From Bacteroides xylanisolvens XB1A (GTDB lineage: Bacteria; Bacteroidota; Bacteroidia; Bacteroidales; Bacteroidaceae): 39,395 nt of DNA. The notes below the pieces were generated by a model. It saw nothing but the letters and a program-made list of their open reading frames with translations. It ran no database searches and was not told where the DNA came from. Within the stretch, counting starts at the first letter, position 1. Each line of letters starts with the position of its first letter. Position numbers and translations under genes: made by a program. This document shows positions 39,354 through 39,395 of this stretch, in pieces. The DNA lies in assembly GCF_000210075.1 (NCBI RefSeq), contig NC_021017.1:4584990-4624384 (forward strand), written 5' to 3'.

Positions 39354-39395
39354 ACGGTAAATTTTGCGGGGTGCCCTGAAAGGGCTTAATTATAC

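Overview
The window comes from a gut Bacteroides, near B. thetaiotaomicron, B. ovatus or B. xylanisolvens. The grounds are the protein families, the many Bacteroidetes-type promoters (TAnnTTTG -7 box, often with TTG or TTTG about 19-20 bp upstream), A-rich translation starts with little Shine-Dalgarno signal, and Bacteroides-only families such as DUF6048, DUF6452, DUF6371 and GH97.

Positions 1 to about 11,600 are the right part of an integrated mobilizable island that continues past the left edge. Its backbone reads right to left: a four-module helix-turn-helix protein, a tyrosine integrase with a small RhuM-like gene, a two-helix membrane protein, an excisionase-like protein, a DUF3987 ATPase, a DUF6371 zinc-finger/Toprim primase-like protein, a probable oriT, a MobC-like accessory protein, a relaxase and a small unknown gene. 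At the left edge is a type I restriction specificity (hsdS) segment with no visible start codon. The cargo in the middle, on the opposite strand and AT-rich, is a tightly coupled pair of divergent DUF3800 proteins (5485-7664). This pair is the best candidate for an undescribed system, probably defence-related, but its function is unknown. The island abuts the 3' end of mnmE.

From 11,700 to the right edge the sequence is ordinary chromosome: mnmE, a hybrid histidine kinase, an NAD(P)-binding protein, a nucleoside phosphorylase, a TPR/propeller-nfeD-floA operon, a ttcA-like gene with a DUF486 membrane protein, and a six-gene operon (DUF4199, GT2 glycosyltransferase, DUF6452 lipoprotein, DUF6048, mntP, apbE). 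Then come the SRP RNA joined to tRNA-Thr(UGU), a small helical protein, a structured small RNA with its own promoter and terminator, eno, a pentapeptide-repeat protein, crcB, a GH97 alpha-glucosidase, a PurF-like protein lacking the glutaminase cysteine, pepT, gcvT, a CPA2 antiporter and a HIT protein.

Notable non-coding signals are a 39-bp promoter/operator repeated in front of the excisionase-like gene and the integrase, three CGTACCA iterons exactly 10 bp apart near the island end, a palindrome-rich leader before the membrane-protein gene, and the two structured RNAs. All family calls are by eye; no search was run.
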